64,000 bases of DNA from Microbulbifer taiwanensis (GTDB lineage Bacteria > Pseudomonadota > Gammaproteobacteria > Pseudomonadales > Cellvibrionaceae): assembly GCF_014904815.1 (NCBI RefSeq), contig NZ_JACZFR010000037.1, positions 62,001 to 126,000 of the forward strand. Direction: 5' to 3'. Each line of letters opens with the position of its first letter. Within the stretch, counting starts at the first letter, position 1. This document shows positions 60,909 through 64,000 of the stretch, piece by piece. Position numbers and translations under genes: made by a program. The notes under the pieces were generated by a model, which worked only from the letters and a program-made list of their open reading frames with translations, was not told the DNA's origin and did no database searches.

Positions 60909-62324
60909 ATGCAATTGTTTCCCCTGCAGCTGACTCACGAATACGCCCTTCTGGCCGCCGCTGTCCTGCTGATCCTGTTGTCCCTGGCTGCCTGGCTGGC
61001 AAGGGCGGGTATACAGCGAAGACTCGCGCAGGCGGCAGCGGAGCTGCAGGGCGCCGGGGCGGAACTGAAGATAGTGGAGGCGCGTCTGGACGCCAGTCGT
61101 GAGCGCGAAGCCCAGCTGTCCGCCGAGGTCCAGAGCCTGCGCACGGAGCTTGCCGACAAGTTGCAGCGCTTGACCCGCAGCCAGGTGCTGGTGGAGAAGA
61201 GCGAGGCGGCCCTGGCGGAACAGCGCCAGCAGCTGGAACAGACCCGCAAGGCGATGGCCGAGCAGTTCGAGAACCTGGCCAACCGCATCTTCGAGGAGAA
61301 GCAGCAGGCCTTCACGCGCCGCAGCGAGGACAGCCTGCGCAAGAGCCTGGATCCACTGGAGCGCCAGCTGGGCGATTTCCGCAAACGGGTTGAGCATGTC
61401 TACGATCGCGAGAACGCCGAGCGCAACAGCCTGCTGGGGCAAATCAAGGCGTTGCGGGAACAGACCCAGCGTATCAGCGACGAGGCCCTGAACCTGACTT
61501 CGGCCCTGAAGGGCGACCGCAAAATCCAGGGCAACTGGGGCGAGGTGGTGCTGGAGCGGCTGCTGGAGGAATCCGGCCTGGTCAAGGGCCGCGAGTACGA
61601 GACGCAGGTGACCATTACCCAGGATGGTCGTCGCCGCCAGCCGGACGTGATAGTGCGCCTGCCGGAGAGCAAGGACCTGATCATCGATGCCAAGGTGTCG
61701 CTGGTGGACTACGAGCGCTACAGTGCCGCCGAGACCGACGAGGAGCGCACCCAGGCGCTGAAGCAGCATGTGAATTCCCTGCGCGCCCATATCACGGGCC
61801 TGAACAAGAAGGCCTACGAACAGCTCGAGGGCGTGCGCACCCTGGATTTCGTCTTTATCTTCGTGCCCATCGAGGCCGCCTATATGCTGGCGATGCAGGC
61901 GGACCCGGAGCTGTTCCGCTTCGCCTACGAGAAGCAGATAGTGCTGGTGAGCCCCACCAGCCTGATGGCGACCCTGCGCACCGTGGAGAATATCTGGCGC
62001 TACGAGAAGCAGAACAAGAACGCGGAGAAGATCGCCGAGGAGGCGGGCAAGCTGCACGACCAGTTCGCGATGGTGCTGGAGTCCCTAGACGACCTGGGCG
62101 GGCGCCTGCGCCAGGCGGAGGAGGCCTACCAGCAGACCTATAAGCGCCTGGCCACCGGTCGTGGCAACGCGGTCAAGCGCATCGACAGCCTGCGCAAGCT
62201 GGGGGCCAAGACCCGCAAGCAGATAGCCGCGGACCTGCGCGAGCGGGCGGAGTCGGCCGGGCAGAAATCCCTGCCGGAACCGGCACCAGGTACGGAAGCC
62301 GAAACAGAAACTGCGGCCGAATAA
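60909..62324 (+). CDS. rmuC: DNA recombination protein RmuC
   Basis: The protein of about 471 residues has an N-terminal membrane helix (YALLAAAVLLILLSLAAWLA), a long coiled coil (about residues 35-190) and the RmuC domain: DRKIQGNWGEVVLERLLEES, RQPDVIVRLPESKDLIIDAK and FIFVPIEAAYMLAMQADPEL. RmuC is linked to limiting inversion and recombination. The ATG at 60909 is used because it starts the membrane helix; the upstream open frame lies antisense to murI. It is followed 6 bases later by an AEC transporter. Confidence 0.95.
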   Translation: MQLFPLQLTHEYALLAAAVLLILLSLAAWLARAGIQRRLAQAAAELQGAGAELKIVEARLDASREREAQLSAEVQSLRTELADKLQRLTRSQVLVEKSEAALAEQRQQLEQTRKAMAEQFENLANRIFEEKQQAFTRRSEDSLRKSLDPLERQLGDFRKRVEHVYDRENAERNSLLGQIKALREQTQRISDEALNLTSALKGDRKIQGNWGEVVLERLLEESGLVKGREYETQVTITQDGRRRQPDVIVRLPESKDLIIDAKVSLVDYERYSAAETDEERTQALKQHVNSLRAHITGLNKKAYEQLEGVRTLDFVFIFVPIEAAYMLAMQADPELFRFAYEKQIVLVSPTSLMATLRTVENIWRYEKQNKNAEKIAEEAGKLHDQFAMVLESLDDLGGRLRQAEEAYQQTYKRLATGRGNAVKRIDSLRKLGAKTRKQIAADLRERAESAGQKSLPEPAPGTEAETETAAE

Positions 62325-62330
62325 TAGCCG

Positions 62331-63260
62331 ATGGAGACCTTTGCCTTTGCGCTTTCGGTCACCGGGCCGATTTTCCTGACGCTGATTATCGGCTACTGGC
62401 TGGCGAGGGTAGGCCTGCTGCGGGAGGCGTTTGTCGACGACGCCTCGCGACTGGTATTTATGATTACCCTGCCGGTGCTGCTGTTTACCAAGATCTTTAC
62501 CGCCGAGGCCGAGCTGGGACAGGAGCTGCCGCTGCTGGCGGCGGGGTTACTGGGGACTGTGGTGACCATTCCACTGGCCTGGCTGGCGGCGCAGCCACTG
62601 GCGCGCGGTGACCGCAGCGCCTTTATCCAGGGGGCCTTTCGCGGCAACCTGGGTATTATCGGTCTCGCCTGGGCGGCCAATGCCTATGGCAGCAGCGGCC
62701 TGGCGCAGGCAGCGCTGCTGATGGCGGTGGTGACGATTCTGTACAATCTGGCCGCGGTAACGCTCTTCGCCGTCTACAGCCAGGAAGTCAGGTTCAGCTG
62801 GGGCAAGCTGGCGAAGGATATAGCGCAGAACCCGCTGATCATCGGCATAGTGCTGGCGCTGCTCTGCCGGGAGATCGATCTGCAGCTGCCCGCCATAGTG
62901 TTACAGACCGGTGACTACCTGGCCTCGATCACACTGCCGTTGGCGCTGTTGTGTATCGGCGCCAGCCTCGATTTCAGCCTGTTGCGCCGCAGCTCCCTGG
63001 CCGCCTTCAGCGCGGTCGGATTCAAGCTGCTGCTGGTGCCGGCCATACTGCTGGCTTTTGGCTGGGCCTTCCGCTTGCAGGCGCAGGCCATGGGGGTATT
63101 GCTGCTGCTCGCCTCTGCGCCCAGCGCGACAGTTTCCTTTATCATGGCGCGCGCCATGGGCGGCAACAGCCGGCTTGCGGCCAACATCGTCGCGCTCAGC
63201 ACGCTGCTTTCCATCATTACCGCCAGTCTCGGGCTGGCGCTGTTAGGGGTATTCTACTGA
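62331..63260 (+). CDS. AEC family transporter (auxin efflux carrier-like)
   Basis: The 309-residue protein has ten predicted membrane helices with the AEC pattern IFLTLIIGYWLARVGLLRE at the start and ALLCIGASLDFSLLRRSS in the second half, plus the repeated Gly-rich loops. Family members export malate, auxin-like or other organic acids. Substrate is unknown. It is 6 bases after rmuC and overlaps the DUF2489 gene, so the three genes likely share an mRNA. Confidence 0.88.
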   Translation: METFAFALSVTGPIFLTLIIGYWLARVGLLREAFVDDASRLVFMITLPVLLFTKIFTAEAELGQELPLLAAGLLGTVVTIPLAWLAAQPLARGDRSAFIQGAFRGNLGIIGLAWAANAYGSSGLAQAALLMAVVTILYNLAAVTLFAVYSQEVRFSWGKLAKDIAQNPLIIGIVLALLCREIDLQLPAIVLQTGDYLASITLPLALLCIGASLDFSLLRRSSLAAFSAVGFKLLLVPAILLAFGWAFRLQAQAMGVLLLLASAPSATVSFIMARAMGGNSRLAANIVALSTLLSIITASLGLALLGVFY

Positions 63261-63724
63261 TGACCGTATTTCCGACCTGGCTGCTGGTGGTGGCCGCGCT
63301 GATCGTATTTGCGCTGGCCGTGGTGGCCGGCTACTACCTGCGCAAGCTGAATGTCGCACAGAAGCAGCAGGCACAACAGCTGGCAGAGCTGGAGCAGGCC
63401 GCGGCGGACCAGCGCCAGCGGGTCAACGACAGTATCCAGATTATTGCCCGCACCCTGCTGGATGACGGCGTCGGCCTGACCGAAGCCTCGATCCGTATTC
63501 GCGTATTGCTGGATGCCTTGCAGGTGGGGCAGGATGTGCGCGACGAGTTTGTAGCCTTCTATCAGGTTGCAGAGAAGACCAGCCATATTCCGATTCTGCA
63601 GGACTGGAAAAAGCTGCCTCGCAAGAAGCAGTTCCAGTTTGAGGTGGAGATGGCCAGGATCGAGGAGGAGTACAAGGATTTCGCGTTGGATGCGGCGCAG
63701 CGGATCCTCGGCCGATCCTTCTGA
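63260..63724 (+). CDS. DUF2489 domain-containing protein
   Basis: The 154-residue protein has one N-terminal membrane helix (WLLVVAALIVFALAVVAGYY) then a helical cytoplasmic domain with NDSIQIIARTLLDDGVGLTE, IRVLLDALQVG and KKLPRKKQFQFEVEMARIEE, the DUF2489 pattern. Function is unknown; it is common in gammaproteobacteria near trmA, as here. The ATG overlaps the AEC stop (ATGA-like). Confidence 0.88.
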   Translation: MTVFPTWLLVVAALIVFALAVVAGYYLRKLNVAQKQQAQQLAELEQAAADQRQRVNDSIQIIARTLLDDGVGLTEASIRIRVLLDALQVGQDVRDEFVAFYQVAEKTSHIPILQDWKKLPRKKQFQFEVEMARIEEEYKDFALDAAQRILGRSF

Positions 63725-63730
63725 TTCGTC

Positions 63731-63813
63731 ACACCGGCGGAGGCCGGTGTCCAGATTCGTGGCACCTGGATTCCGGTACCGGATCAAGTCCGGCACAGGC
63801 TCTGCGCCGGAAT
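63731..63813. repeat. REP-like palindromic element between DUF2489 and trmA
   Basis: The first hairpin is ACACCGGC/GCCGGTGT with loop GGAG (63731-63750). The second pairs ATTCCGG (63770-63776) with CCGGAAT (63807-63813) and ends near GACGA. The two converging genes may share it as a terminator or RNA barrier. Variant remnants occur at about 22857-22960. Confidence 0.7.
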
Positions 63814-63826
63814 GACGACAGCGGGG

Positions 63827-64000
63827 TTATTTGCGAACCAACAAAATTCCCGACTCGGTGTGATCCGTATAGGGAAACTGATCAAACAGCGCAAACCGCT
63901 CCACCCGGTGTGTCTTGCTCAACTCCTCCAGGTTCTCCAGCTGCGTCTCCGGGTTGCAGGAGATATACAGAATCCGCGGAAAGCGCGCCACCATAGCGCA
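63827..64000 (-). CDS. trmA: tRNA (uracil-5-)-methyltransferase, C-terminal end (truncated by the window)
   Basis: The 57 visible codons read [19 protein letters not shown], then [17 protein letters not shown], then ESGILLVRK and TAA. This is the conserved end of TrmA, with the catalytic Cys in SCNPET. TrmA methylates U54 in tRNA. Only the 3' end is inside the window; the rest lies to the right. Confidence 0.93.
   Translation of the reverse strand, partial: CAMVARFPRILYISCNPETQLENLEELSKTHRVERFALFDQFPYTDHTESGILLVRK

Overview
The window looks like the chromosome of a marine gammaproteobacterium, possibly a Microbulbifer-like member of the Cellvibrionales. This rests on GC-rich core genes with the style of that group: an AroF-type DAHP synthase, an AddAB-like helicase/nuclease pair, MurI, RmuC and TrmA. 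The genus is inference. No rRNA, tRNA or CRISPR array was seen.

Layout. Positions 1-5.5 kb hold the end of an RND-type efflux gene, a small K+ channel, DUF2239 and MATE genes, a DUF202 membrane protein and a secreted Cys-rich protein. From about 5.5 to 21.4 kb the sequence becomes visibly richer in A+T and reads as accessory DNA. It starts with a redox/electrophile-stress group (PfpI-like protein, MocR-type regulator, azoreductase, AhpD-like protein, two-domain TlpA-like protein, DsbD-like reductase). A decayed stretch follows, with a frameshifted hydrolase, a duplicated and broken imm11-DUF3592 pair and a thioesterase between the copies. Next are an ABC-ATPase/DUF4435 fusion resembling PARIS/OLD defence proteins, a 164-bp MITE-like element, and a run of seven minus-strand genes separated by six attC-like sites. 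No integrase gene is present, so this is an integron cassette cluster of the CALIN type. The chromosomal aroF gene closes the region.

From 23 to 26 kb lie an ABC-F ATPase and an ISL3-family transposase broken by one in-frame stop. From 26.7 to 53.7 kb is the most striking part: a very large hybrid two-component regulator, then a continuous plus-strand locus of about 22.5 kb for an extracellular contractile injection system (eCIS, Afp/PVC-like). It encodes a cap, two sheaths, two tube proteins, a tail-assembly chaperone with a start-less downstream frame, LysM hub, spike, spike tip, gp25 wedge, two J-like baseplate proteins, a P2-I-like protein, a repeat-bearing fibre, a free-standing copy of the fibre tip, a coiled-coil protein, an AAA+ ATPase and a last gene of unknown family with N-terminal repeats, the best cargo candidate. 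No typical Afp14-type tape measure is recognisable, and one sheath carries a helical insertion of about 120 residues.

From 53.8 kb to the end are housekeeping genes: AddA-like and AddB-like proteins, murI, rmuC, an AEC transporter, DUF2489 and the 3' end of trmA, with a REP-like palindromic element between the last two.
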